A stretch of DNA of 47,120 nt from Candidatus Poseidonia sp. (GTDB taxonomy: Archaea > Thermoplasmatota > Poseidoniia > Poseidoniales > Poseidoniaceae), in NCBI GenBank assembly GCA_022426155.1, contig JAKMEE010000030.1:1-47120 (forward strand), read 5' to 3'. Below the pieces are notes generated by a model, which saw only the letters and a list, made by a program, of their open reading frames with translations, ran no database searches and was not told the DNA's origin. Numbering within the stretch: the first letter of the stretch is position 1; each line of letters opens with the position of its first letter. Made by a program: the position numbers and the translations under genes. Shown here one piece after another: positions 1 to 7,690 of this stretch.

Positions 1-2
1 TG

Positions 3-212
3 CCAATTCCAGGTACAGGCAATCCCAAGCACATGGAAGAAAATGCAACGGCTGTTGCGCTCTCTTACACCCTGAGTGACGAAGACATGGAGGCGATCGA
101 AACCTGCGTGCCAAGAAAGGCCATGGACAACCTGCCTCGTTATGGTGGAGGGTTGGGCAAGCGCGTGTTCACCAACGAAAACAACATCTCTCTTGAGGAA
201 TGGAAAAAATAG
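3..212 (+). CDS. Aldo/keto reductase, C-terminal fragment
   Basis: Only the last 69 residues are in the window; the gene runs off the left edge, in frame from base 3 to a TAG at 210-212. The fragment opens with PIPGTGNPKHMEEN, then LSDEDMEAIE, the usual C-terminal NADPH-binding signature and last helix of aldo/keto reductases. These enzymes are (beta/alpha)8-barrel, cytosolic NADPH-dependent carbonyl reductases. Substrate cannot be inferred because the catalytic Tyr/Lys/His region lies outside the window. Family assignment is fairly secure; specificity is unknown. Confidence 0.75.
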   Translation, partial: PIPGTGNPKHMEENATAVALSYTLSDEDMEAIETCVPRKAMDNLPRYGGGLGKRVFTNENNISLEEWKK

Positions 213-404
213 AGTCTTCCTAAACCATTGACAAAAATCATCTTTGTTGATTTAGAGAACCGACATATCATTCCCATGAAATCGCAAGGGTTCATTCAAA
301 CCCCTCAAGACATTATGGAAGAGTACAATGGGTGTTCAGTCCCCCAGTACACTGCCTACCCATGCGACACCCGTCAATACAGAGGGGGGCCCTTCCAACT
401 TTCA

Positions 405-414
405 CAATTTATTT
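405..414 (+). promoter_or_regulatory. TATA-box candidate for the 454-846 gene
   Basis: The AT-rich element CAATTTATTT is centred near 411. This predicts a transcript start near 437, leaving a short leader that carries AAGGA (445-449) four bases before a GTG start at 454. The 213-404 stretch upstream shows no convincing gene: the 63-codon TTG-started frame there has no recognisable features. Confidence 0.4.
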
Positions 415-453
415 GTTAGGAAGACATAACTATTGATTCCCTCTAAGGAATTC

Positions 454-846
454 GTGAGCAGAACCGTTTGGGGGATATTGTCTTTCATCACCGCTGGTGT
501 GTGTGTTCTTATTGCGCTAATTTGTTTAATGGAATATCTAAGTGTAAAGGCAGAATATGACCAGTATTGTACTGGAATTATTGGAGTTTTTGTAGAGATT
601 GGGGGTGGCGGGCAAACCTGCGATGAAGCAGAAGCCTACCTTGGTTTCCTAACTTTCAGTTGGCTTTGTTGTGGAGCCGCAAGTGTTGGACTTGGTATTC
701 TCGGGATAGTTTTACTCGCAACATCAGATAAACAACAGCAAGTCGTGTTAATTCCTCAAACAGGAGTGCAATATGTTCAACCGCATCAAGTTCAGAATCA
801 ATATATTCCCCCACAAACAATCCAAAAACCACCACCTGGGCATTGA
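454..846 (+). CDS. Small two-helix membrane protein with Gln/Pro-rich tail
   Basis: Not recognised as any named family. The 130-residue protein has two hydrophobic segments (about residues 6-29 and 62-85) separated by a loop with two Cys residues and a Gly-rich stretch. It ends in a roughly 40-residue Gln/Pro/Val-rich tail (HQVQNQY, PPQTIQKPPPGH) expected to be cytoplasmic or unstructured. I chose the GTG at 454 because AAGGA lies four bases upstream and a TATA-like box sits about 40 bp upstream; a TTG at 433 in the same frame would add seven residues. The next gene downstream also has a Gln-rich cytoplasmic part, so the two may work together, but that is only a positional guess. Confidence 0.55.
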   Translation: MSRTVWGILSFITAGVCVLIALICLMEYLSVKAEYDQYCTGIIGVFVEIGGGGQTCDEAEAYLGFLTFSWLCCGAASVGLGILGIVLLATSDKQQQVVLIPQTGVQYVQPHQVQNQYIPPQTIQKPPPGH

Positions 847-877
847 ATCAATTAACTAATCGATTCGGATAAATTGC

Positions 878-899
878 AAGGGGTCATCCGAAACCCCTC
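878..899. repeat. GC-rich hairpin, copy 1 of a spacer element
   Basis: The element reads AGGGGT, eight loop bases, then ACCCCT, giving a six-base-pair stem about 30 bases after the stop codon at 846. A closely similar element (shared core AAGGGG-T/C-ATCCGA, preceded by AAAT) lies about 35 bases after the next gene's stop, near 2178. The position after stop codons suggests a 3' UTR or termination structure, though no T-run follows. Confidence 0.35.
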
Positions 900-1000
900 T
901 GTAACGAAATCCATAGTTCGAAGGGTGTTCAGTGGGCCGATACAGACGCTACCGTTCGCATTCCTGTTCGGGCAATGGGCTCCTCTTCGTATGATGGCCC

Positions 1001-1012
1001 AACTAAATTATA
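1001..1012 (+). promoter_or_regulatory. TATA box of a leaderless gene
   Basis: AACTAAATTATA is centred about 26 bp before the ATG at 1034, which is the standard archaeal TATA-to-start distance. No Shine-Dalgarno sequence precedes that ATG, so the transcript is probably leaderless. Confidence 0.5.
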
Positions 1013-1033
1013 CTCACGCAGCCAGCGAAGTTC

Positions 1034-2143
1034 ATGCGGGGGAAGAAGCAAGGACTAACTTTTTTCTTGATGGCACTATTCATAGTCGGCTTTTTGCCGA
1101 TAACCAGTCAAGTTTCTGCAGCAGATGTAGAAGGCGGAGTAAATGTCGGGCCAGTGGTTGAAGAAACCATTTTCAATGCAATTTCTCATACCGAAGTAAC
1201 TACAGATTTAGGAAATTGGGACATTACAATGACTTTGAATAATGATGCATTCAACAATAATACTACATTCGATTTGATCACCCAGGTTTGTAATAATGAA
1301 GGGGTTTGCAGTCCATCAGAATTCGCTACCATAACAAGTGAGGATAACCGAATTTTCGCATCATCTGTGACTGCCATAGAAAACCATGCATTTGTCAATT
1401 GGAGAGTTAAAGCAACATATCCTAACGATAATGGTACGACCGAAATGTTCCCTTCATCCGGGTTTTACAAGACATGGTCAGATTGTTGGTTAAATGATGG
1501 AGAATGGGGTGGCGATGGGTGTAAAGATTCAGATAATGATGGAGTGCACGATGGAATTGATGAATGTCCTTCATCAGACAACCCAACTCCTTCAGACATG
1601 GATAAGAGCAGTGAAGTCGACTCTACTGGTTGTTTTGTTGAGGCGGCCGAGAGTGGAATCGATTCTGAATTAGCAGTAGAATTCTTGGGTGTGATGTTTA
1701 TTATTGCCGGATTTATCATTGGAGTGCGTAAAGTTCGAAACTCTAAACAAGAACAAATGCTCTTTGCACAAACCCAACCAGTGATGCCAGTTCAGCAACA
1801 ATCTGTTCCGATGCCACAGGCTTCATCGCGTGAAAGGCAATTAGAACATCAAAGTAGACAAGCACAAATCGAAGCACAAAGATTGCGCCAACAGTTGGCT
1901 AATCAAGCACAAATTACACAACAACTGCAAAGTGAAGCAGCTCAAAAGCAAATGTCTGATGCGGCACTTGCTCAGAAGCAACATGAGTTGGCAGTCGCTC
2001 AGCAGGAAAAAGAAGAATTAGAAGCCAAACTAGCAGAAGCAGAAAAGAATACTCCTATCGTTCAAAACATTACATACAACATCCAAGACAGCGCGATTTC
2101 GGGAGATATTACGAATAAGATTACTCGGAACGATTTGGAATAA
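1034..2143 (+). CDS. Secreted, membrane-anchored protein with Ca-binding loop and cytoplasmic coiled coil
   Basis: The 369-residue protein starts with a clear signal peptide (about residues 1-29, ending VSA). An extracellular part of about 175 residues follows, containing DSDNDGVHDGIDECP, the calcium-binding pattern of thrombospondin type-3 repeats. One membrane helix (about 210-230) comes next, then a Gln/Glu/Ala-rich segment of about 100 residues with strong coiled-coil character. The C-terminal tail reads QNITYNIQDSAISGDI. The topology suggests an anchored surface protein that can oligomerise inside the cell. No enzyme domain is visible. The ATG at 1034 fits a leaderless start 26 bp from the TATA box. 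The specific function is unknown; the architecture is common among marine euryarchaeal surface proteins. Confidence 0.75.
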   Translation: MRGKKQGLTFFLMALFIVGFLPITSQVSAADVEGGVNVGPVVEETIFNAISHTEVTTDLGNWDITMTLNNDAFNNNTTFDLITQVCNNEGVCSPSEFATITSEDNRIFASSVTAIENHAFVNWRVKATYPNDNGTTEMFPSSGFYKTWSDCWLNDGEWGGDGCKDSDNDGVHDGIDECPSSDNPTPSDMDKSSEVDSTGCFVEAAESGIDSELAVEFLGVMFIIAGFIIGVRKVRNSKQEQMLFAQTQPVMPVQQQSVPMPQASSRERQLEHQSRQAQIEAQRLRQQLANQAQITQQLQSEAAQKQMSDAALAQKQHELAVAQQEKEELEAKLAEAEKNTPIVQNITYNIQDSAISGDITNKITRNDLE

Positions 2144-2177
2144 TACAATGAACAATCCTATTTCTGAGTGAAATACG

Positions 2178-2199
2178 AAGGGGTTATCCGATTACCCTT
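2178..2199. repeat. GC-rich hairpin, copy 2 of a spacer element
   Basis: This element resembles the one at 878-899: AAGGGG, then TTATCCGAT, then TACCCTT, with a GGGT/ACCC stem extended by A-T pairs around a bulged G. It lies about 35 bases past the stop at 2143. The rest of the 2144-2323 spacer shows no gene. Confidence 0.3.
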
Positions 2200-2323
2200 G
2201 GCGATCAAATGAGAATGCAATGGGCTTACAGTGGTTCGCTGTGAACACTACCCTCTGATGAGATGACCAATCATAGGGGGGGCCAAAATCACCACTTTTT
2301 TGGGTAGAATGGAGTGCAATTTT

Positions 2324-3223
2324 TCATGCTTCGTGACGCGGAGGCTTTGAGAGATTGATTGAGGCGATGGTTGACCATGGGATGTCTTCAGGAGATTCAC
2401 GTCCCACAACGTGCATGCGAAGTTTAGCACCGAAGGGCAGGATTGCTTTGAGGTGCTGGGCGCCATGTCGTAATTCAATGGAACTTGGCAACGAGGAAAA
2501 TAACGAGAAGAGTCCGCTCTGATGAGACACTTTAGCGACCAGAGGCACGCCCCTTTCTTTTTGCCAAGACCGGACATCATCTCCCAATCCTAGGCCAAGT
2601 ACATCGCCCTTACACATCAGGCCCCCATTCAACTCAACTTCATCCCAGGTTCCAAATCCGTCAACGGTTTCGAGCAATGCTTCGTTTATCTCTCCTGGAC
2701 TTTCTTCTTCAAGCAGGGAAATGAATCCCGCTTCATCTTTCACCTCACTGCTCACGCGATGAACGTATTTTGGCCAATCCAGGTTTCGATTGGTGAAGGC
2801 TAGCACCACCCGAACAACCACTTCATCATCCTTCCCAATCCGCTCTTGATGCATCGCGATCAACATTCGAGCTTTGCGTGCAATACGCTGATTGACAGTG
2901 CTATGGTTGTGGCTAGTGCCGTTTTTCCGTTCCTGAATGAATTCTTCGTCCGAATTAATGGTAAAGGTCCCCGACCAGTGTTTTTGTTCAACGACGAGCA
3001 AACAGTTACCCCCCACGATGACCAAATCAATTTCTCGTTTTCCTCCCTGTTCTTCATCAGGGATTCGCACGGATTCAAAGACGTGCCAACCGTTAGCTTT
3101 TCCAGCAGCGCGGGAGATTTTTGCTAGGCGTTGTTCGGCTAATTCCCCAGCCCTATGAATGTCATCAGGGGGATGCACACGCCGCCTTTGTCGCCACCAC
3201 GTCCAGCGTGTTGACCATTTCAT
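2324..3223 (-). CDS. NERD-domain (nuclease-related) protein
   Basis: The 299-residue protein shows the NERD signatures in order: HRAGELAEQRLAKI near the N terminus, the acidic strand KREIDLVIVGGNCLLVVEQK, then HWSG. This matches the E-x-D...(E/Q)xK core of restriction-endonuclease-like folds found in NERD proteins. Such proteins are predicted to act on DNA or RNA, but activity is rarely demonstrated. The remaining 180 residues have no recognised domain. An in-frame start at 3259 would overlap the upstream HAD gene; I prefer the ATG at 3223, which lies four bases after the HAD stop and has AGGTGA overlapping that stop. It is the third gene of an operon with the phosphatase and the flavoprotein, a grouping that does not reveal its role. 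Confidence 0.7.
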   Translation of the reverse strand: MKWSTRWTWWRQRRRVHPPDDIHRAGELAEQRLAKISRAAGKANGWHVFESVRIPDEEQGGKREIDLVIVGGNCLLVVEQKHWSGTFTINSDEEFIQERKNGTSHNHSTVNQRIARKARMLIAMHQERIGKDDEVVVRVVLAFTNRNLDWPKYVHRVSSEVKDEAGFISLLEEESPGEINEALLETVDGFGTWDEVELNGGLMCKGDVLGLGLGDDVRSWQKERGVPLVAKVSHQSGLFSLFSSLPSSIELRHGAQHLKAILPFGAKLRMHVVGRESPEDIPWSTIASINLSKPPRHEA

Positions 3224-3227
3224 AAAC

Positions 3228-4016
3228 TCACCTGAGTAAATCGTCAACACTGTTGACAATGATGGTCGGGCGCTGTTCAGCCCCCATTGGAAGGGCGTTT
3301 ACATCGGCCTTGGTCGCTTCACCGGAAAGAACGAGCACGCCCACAACACCAGCTCGCGTGGCCATGGCCATATCGGTGTACAAGCGGTCTCCAACCATGG
3401 CGCATCGCTCAGGGTTCAACCCGAGTGCTTCGATTTTGTGCAAAATCATGCCTGCATTGGGCTTGCCTGTGATGTGAACAGGGTCAACACCTGTCGTGAC
3501 CTTGAACATCGCCAAATATGCTCCTACGTCGGGTAGGCCGCCCAGTGGACTAGGGCACACCATGTCGGGGTGGCTCGCAACGAGTGGGACTCCCGCATGG
3601 AGGTGTTCGCTAGCGCGGGAGATTTTGGAGTAGGAGAGTTCGGTATCGTATCCTAAGACTACATATTGCGGATGTTCACTTGTTGTTTTGATGCCTCGCT
3701 CTTCGAGCATGCTTCGCATTCCTTCGGTTCCAACAAGCCATGTTTCCGTGATGGCGTTTCGGTCAAGCCACGCCAAGAGGTCATGGGTTGAGAGGAGCAC
3801 GTCTTCCCCGACGGCAGGAATCCCTAAGCCCAGCAATTTCTCGAGGTATTGTGCGACGGATTTTGAAGAATTATTGGATAAAAAATACCGCTTCACTCCT
3901 TGTTGAGTGCAGCGTTCAAGGAATTCCTTTGCACCTTCAATCAGCTCCCCACCCAGATAGATGGTGCCATCGAGGTCGAGGAAAACAGCGTCGATCCCGT
4001 CAAGTTTGGCATCCAT
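3228..4016 (-). CDS. HAD-superfamily phosphatase, NagD/PGP-like (subfamily IIA)
   Basis: The 262-residue length is typical of the subfamily. Motif I is FLDLDGTIY with nucleophile Asp14 and general acid/base Asp16. Motif II is FLSNNSSKS (Ser48). Motif III Lys185 lies in ITGKPN, and motif IV is GDRLYTD (209-215). These cytosolic Mg-dependent enzymes hydrolyse small phosphate esters such as phosphoglycolate, glycerol phosphates, nucleotides or 4-nitrophenyl phosphate; sequence alone does not choose among them. The start has GAGGG seven bases upstream. It begins nine bases after the geranylgeranyl-reductase-like gene and is followed four bases later by the NERD gene, so the three are probably cotranscribed. 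A role in lipid-precursor dephosphorylation would fit the neighbour but is speculative. Confidence 0.85.
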   Translation of the reverse strand: MDAKLDGIDAVFLDLDGTIYLGGELIEGAKEFLERCTQQGVKRYFLSNNSSKSVAQYLEKLLGLGIPAVGEDVLLSTHDLLAWLDRNAITETWLVGTEGMRSMLEERGIKTTSEHPQYVVLGYDTELSYSKISRASEHLHAGVPLVASHPDMVCPSPLGGLPDVGAYLAMFKVTTGVDPVHITGKPNAGMILHKIEALGLNPERCAMVGDRLYTDMAMATRAGVVGVLVLSGEATKADVNALPMGAEQRPTIIVNSVDDLLR

Positions 4017-4025
4017 ATCTATCCC

Positions 4026-5393
4026 TCAGAACATCAGTGTCTTGAACATAAACCACGGTGAGTGAAGGTTTTCTTGTGCTTCTTTACTCGCGATCATTTC
4101 GGTCATCATTTCCTGAATGGCTGGCTTCTTTGAGGCCTTGCCCACAAACCAATTCAGCAACCAAGCCTTTCGACTCATTTTCTGCATTCGGTAGGAGTTG
4201 GTCAATTCGGGCCCGAGTGCCGCCCAGAGTGCCTTCTGATATTCTTCAGGGCCTTTGCCTTCAAGAATATGATTGGCAGCGATTTCACCGCTCACGAGGG
4301 CATTACCCACTCCCTCGCCGCTGAACGGATCCACCAGTGAAGCGGAATCACCAACCAAGAAAATGCCTTGACTTGCAGACCTTCGGGGTTGAAGGGCTGA
4401 TTTCTTACGAGGCGACCCAAAGGGAAGTTGCCAACCACGTCCAGTGTTTGGAAGCATGGTGGCGTTGGCAAACCGTTCTTTGAACAACGGGTGGTTTGCG
4501 ATGACATCGGCTTGCATAGCCTTCAGTTTCTTCTTCTGCTTGTCCATCAGTGAAATGACCATACCGATGCCCACATTGACCACTCCTTCTGCCACAGGGA
4601 AGAGCCAAAAATAACCAGGGATTACGGTGTCAACGAAATGAATTTCAATGTCTCCAATGTTTCCTTCGCATCCTTTCACACCGTCCCAATATTCACGATA
4701 TCCCGCACAATAGTGGTCTCGGTCCATCATCTGCTCTTCGTATGTTTCTTCCAACATTGATTTGGCAACAGGACAGCGATATCCCGCAGCACCAATGACC
4801 ACTGGAGCAAAATACGCGCTTTCAACACCTTTTTTCCCACCTACTCGGACTTTCACACCCTTTGCATGACGTAGATCGCCAGAACCCGAACCAGGGTCCT
4901 CGCCACCACCGGCTCCTTGATAGAGGACTTCACGGACATCAGCCCCTTGCATCACTTTACCACCAGCTTCACGAACAGTGGCCTGAACTTGTTCGAAAAG
5001 AAGATGGTCAAATTGCTGACGAGGAAGGGCATACCCAGCCTCAAGGCGTTGAACGTCTTCTTCTGGGAGGGCGACGCGAACTTGATGGCCCTTGGGAGAT
5101 GAAAAGACAATACCGGTTACGCGGAAATGTGGAGTTGCCTCCAATGTATCCTTTACGCCCAATTCTTTGACGTGACTCAGCGATTTTCCACCAACAGCAT
5201 CACCGCATATTTTGTCTCGTGGCCATGTTTCTTTTTCGATAAGAAGGACATTTTTTCCTGCCTTTGCCAAATATCCAGCCGCCGCAGAACCACCAGGGCC
5301 CCCCCCAACGACAATGGCATCAAAGTGAGCCCCATCTTCAGGAGTTTCACCCGTGTCAATGGGATGGTTCCATGAACCCCCTTCTTCGCCCAT
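4026..5393 (-). CDS. Geranylgeranyl reductase family FAD-dependent oxidoreductase
   Basis: From the preferred start the protein is 455 residues. A Rossmann FAD site GGGPGGS (30-36) is followed by PRDKICGD (58-65), the signature of geranylgeranyl reductases. A second FAD motif, FLVGDSASLVDPFSGEG, lies in the C-terminal half. Archaeal members saturate the isoprenoid double bonds of membrane ether lipids (digeranylgeranylglycerophospholipid reductase); others act on chlorophyll or quinone side chains. The Asp/Gly/Ser-rich insert around residue 170 is probably a surface loop. The longer frame to 5465 would add 24 residues without family similarity and run into the divergent transporter's leader, so I took the ATG at 5393. 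It is the first gene of the operon with the HAD and NERD genes. Confidence 0.8.
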   Translation of the reverse strand: MGEEGGSWNHPIDTGETPEDGAHFDAIVVGGGPGGSAAAGYLAKAGKNVLLIEKETWPRDKICGDAVGGKSLSHVKELGVKDTLEATPHFRVTGIVFSSPKGHQVRVALPEEDVQRLEAGYALPRQQFDHLLFEQVQATVREAGGKVMQGADVREVLYQGAGGGEDPGSGSGDLRHAKGVKVRVGGKKGVESAYFAPVVIGAAGYRCPVAKSMLEETYEEQMMDRDHYCAGYREYWDGVKGCEGNIGDIEIHFVDTVIPGYFWLFPVAEGVVNVGIGMVISLMDKQKKKLKAMQADVIANHPLFKERFANATMLPNTGRGWQLPFGSPRKKSALQPRRSASQGIFLVGDSASLVDPFSGEGVGNALVSGEIAANHILEGKGPEEYQKALWAALGPELTNSYRMQKMSRKAWLLNWFVGKASKKPAIQEMMTEMIASKEAQENLHSPWFMFKTLMF

Positions 5394-5486
5394 GACATGC
5401 TGTCGGAGGGGACACTCCTTGAGGGTATGCCCCCATGCAATCCAATAGACCACCATCCTCATCATCTTCCTCCCGTTGACGGAGGC

Positions 5487-6452
5487 ATGGGCGAAGCGAT
5501 TCAGGTAACGCCCTTAGAATTCAAACCCGAGCGTAAGAAAGCCGCGCTCGTTCTCTTTTCAGTGACTCTGATTTGGGGGGCGACCTTTGTTTGGATGAAA
5601 CAAGCTCTCGATGCATTGGATGCCGAATTAGCACTCTATGGGTCGTTTGGCGTTGTGGCTTTACTCGTGGCGGGGAGGTTCTTCATAGCGACCGTGTTGG
5701 TATTCTGCGTTTTCTCATCTGCAAGGGCAGGGCTGAGAGACCCTGAGGTGTGGAAAGGAGGAGGCCTCTTGGGGGGAATCCTCCTTGTTGGCTTCGTCTC
5801 TCAGATGATTGGTTTGGACTCCATCAACCCATCCACTTCCGCATTCCTCACCTCTCTTTACATTGTATTTACAGCCCTCATCAGCCGCCGCCTTGGTGGA
5901 AAACCCCTCACTCGCATGTTGGTTATCGGCGTTCTTCTCGCAACTTTCGGAGCGGGTTTCATCGAAGGACCACCTCATCTTTCTTGGGGGTGGGGTGAAG
6001 TTTTGACGGTTGGTTCAGCCACCTTTTTTGCCCTGCACATCATTTACACAGACATCATCACGGCTAAACAAGATCCACTCGCCATCACCCTCTCCTCGTT
6101 TTTGGTGGTCACTGCAGGAGCACTCCTGCTCTTTTTGTTTTCAGGGCAACCACCGGTTGAAGTTGCTCAGAACGTCCTATCTTCGAGAGAGGTGGTCCTT
6201 CCGTTGATCTATCTGGGAGTGGGGGGGTCGTTTTTCTGTTTGGTGGCCTTGAACATCTACCAGCGACATTTGCACCCAGTGCAAGCCGCCATCATTTATG
6301 GGTTTGAACCAGTTTGGGCTACGCTTTTTGGGCTTGGTTTGGGTATGGTGGAATGGACCTGGTGGATTTTAGTCGGAGGGGGCGCCCTGCTGCTTGGAAA
6401 TTTATTGGTTGAAATGACAGTTTCCACTCCTCAAATGGACGAAGCGGAATGA
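5487..6452 (+). CDS. EamA/DMT-family transporter
   Basis: The 321-residue polytopic protein has about ten hydrophobic helices arranged as two related halves. The first half opens with VLFSVTLIWGATFVWMK and the second carries YLGVGGSFFCLVALN and YGFEPVWATLFGL, both hallmark EamA segments. Members of this drug/metabolite transporter superfamily move amino acids, nucleotide sugars or other small metabolites across the cytoplasmic membrane; the substrate cannot be told. The ATG at 5487 is preceded by GGAGG two bases upstream and gives the usual family length; the frame stays open to a TTG at 5397 but the extra residues look non-coding. It is divergent from the geranylgeranyl-reductase-like gene and 58 bp upstream of the Cys/Met enzyme. 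Confidence 0.85.
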   Translation: MGEAIQVTPLEFKPERKKAALVLFSVTLIWGATFVWMKQALDALDAELALYGSFGVVALLVAGRFFIATVLVFCVFSSARAGLRDPEVWKGGGLLGGILLVGFVSQMIGLDSINPSTSAFLTSLYIVFTALISRRLGGKPLTRMLVIGVLLATFGAGFIEGPPHLSWGWGEVLTVGSATFFALHIIYTDIITAKQDPLAITLSSFLVVTAGALLLFLFSGQPPVEVAQNVLSSREVVLPLIYLGVGGSFFCLVALNIYQRHLHPVQAAIIYGFEPVWATLFGLGLGMVEWTWWILVGGGALLLGNLLVEMTVSTPQMDEAE

Positions 6453-6510
6453 CCTTTGGCAAGAGAATCCTTCAAAGTCCCGATTGAAGTCGGGAGTTTG
6501 AGGGAGCGAG

Positions 6511-7689
6511 ATGTCCAAGGAAAAGAACCTACACAACTTTGCCAGTAAAGCGGTCCACAGCGGCACCCAATCAATTGGCGACGCCGTTAACACCCCAATC
6601 TTCCAATCATCGACTTACAAATTGACCGATGAACGCTACGCTGGTTGGGCGGCAGGTGCTCAGCACACCCTCCTCTATGCCCGTCTCTCCTCGGTCAATT
6701 CAGATGCGGTAGCCCAGAAATTGACTGCCATGGAAGGTGGAGAAGACGCAGAAACCTTTGCTTCTGGCATGGCCGCTATATCAACCACCCTCCTTTCATT
6801 CCTCAACCAAGGGGATCACATCGTTGCCAGCGCTGATATTTATGGCGGCACCTACGGGCTACTCACCGCCGAAATGCCTCGCTTTGGAGTTTCAACCACC
6901 ATGGCTGATATGCGAGACCCAGCCTCTTATGAGGCGGCCATTCAACCCAATACGAAAATCCTCTACATCGAAACCCTGACCAATCCAGTGCTCAAGGTTT
7001 GCGACATTCCAGCCATGGTTGCATTGGGTAAAAAACACGGCCTGATGGTCATCATCGACAACACTTTTGCATCCCCCTGGGGTTGCCAGCCGTTGAACAT
7101 GGGTGTCGATCTTGTCATCCATTCCACAACAAAATATCTCGGAGGCCACTCAGACATCATTGGTGGTGCAGTCGTTGGTTCAAAGGAACTCATTTCAGAA
7201 GTGTTCATGCGAAAGGTCCACTTTGGTGGCAACCCAGACCCTCATGCTTGCTATTTATTGGAACGAGGAATGCGCACTCTCGATGTCCGCATGCCCCGAA
7301 TTTGTGAAAATGCCGCAGACTTAGCTCGACGTCTTGAGCAACACGATAAGGTCGACATTACTTACCACACCTCATTGCCAAGCCACCCCGATTACGACGT
7401 GGCTCAACGCATCATGCCAAAGGGCTCAGGAATGGTGGCCTTTGTCGTCAAGGGTGGCGATGAAGCCGCTTTGAAATTCATGCGCGGCCTCGACATCATT
7501 CTCGAAGCAACCAGCCTTGGGGGCGTTGAATCGTTGATTGAATGCCCATTCAATTCTAGCCACATGTTCGTCCCAGAAGACGTCCGTCATGATGCAGGAG
7601 TTGTGCCTGGCTTTGTCCGACTAAGTATCGGAATTGAACACGTTGAAGATTTGTGGAGCGACATCGCCGGAGCGCTCGACCAACTCTGA
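6511..7689 (+). CDS. Cys/Met metabolism PLP enzyme (cystathionine gamma-synthase/lyase or methionine gamma-lyase type)
   Basis: The 392-residue protein has the usual family length. Visible motifs are SSTYKLT near the N terminus, LLYARLSSVN (PLP-phosphate-binding Tyr/Arg), ASGMAAI, YIETLTNP, the pyridine-N-binding Asp183 in IIDNTFASP, the Schiff-base Lys208 in HSTTKYLGGHSD, and TSLGGVESL near the C terminus. The family catalyses PLP-dependent beta/gamma eliminations or replacements on sulfur amino acids in the cytosol. Choosing among cystathionine synthase, cystathionine lyase, methionine lyase or O-acetylhomoserine sulfhydrylase needs a phylogeny. The ATG at 6511 has GGGAGCGAG just upstream. 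Its stop is one base from the stop of the convergent gene at 7691. Confidence 0.9.
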   Translation: MSKEKNLHNFASKAVHSGTQSIGDAVNTPIFQSSTYKLTDERYAGWAAGAQHTLLYARLSSVNSDAVAQKLTAMEGGEDAETFASGMAAISTTLLSFLNQGDHIVASADIYGGTYGLLTAEMPRFGVSTTMADMRDPASYEAAIQPNTKILYIETLTNPVLKVCDIPAMVALGKKHGLMVIIDNTFASPWGCQPLNMGVDLVIHSTTKYLGGHSDIIGGAVVGSKELISEVFMRKVHFGGNPDPHACYLLERGMRTLDVRMPRICENAADLARRLEQHDKVDITYHTSLPSHPDYDVAQRIMPKGSGMVAFVVKGGDEAALKFMRGLDIILEATSLGGVESLIECPFNSSHMFVPEDVRHDAGVVPGFVRLSIGIEHVEDLWSDIAGALDQL

Positions 7690-7690
7690 A

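Noticed and set aside
228-419. 63-codon TTG-started frame after the aldo/keto reductase
   Set aside because: No ribosome site, no domain or composition typical of a protein, and it overlaps the TATA box and G/C-rich repeat-like string of the spacer.
2228-2242. ACAGTGGTTCGCTGT, similar to ACAGTGTTCGCTGT at 47095-47108
   Set aside because: The match is short, and the second copy lies inside a probable coding fragment; likely chance.
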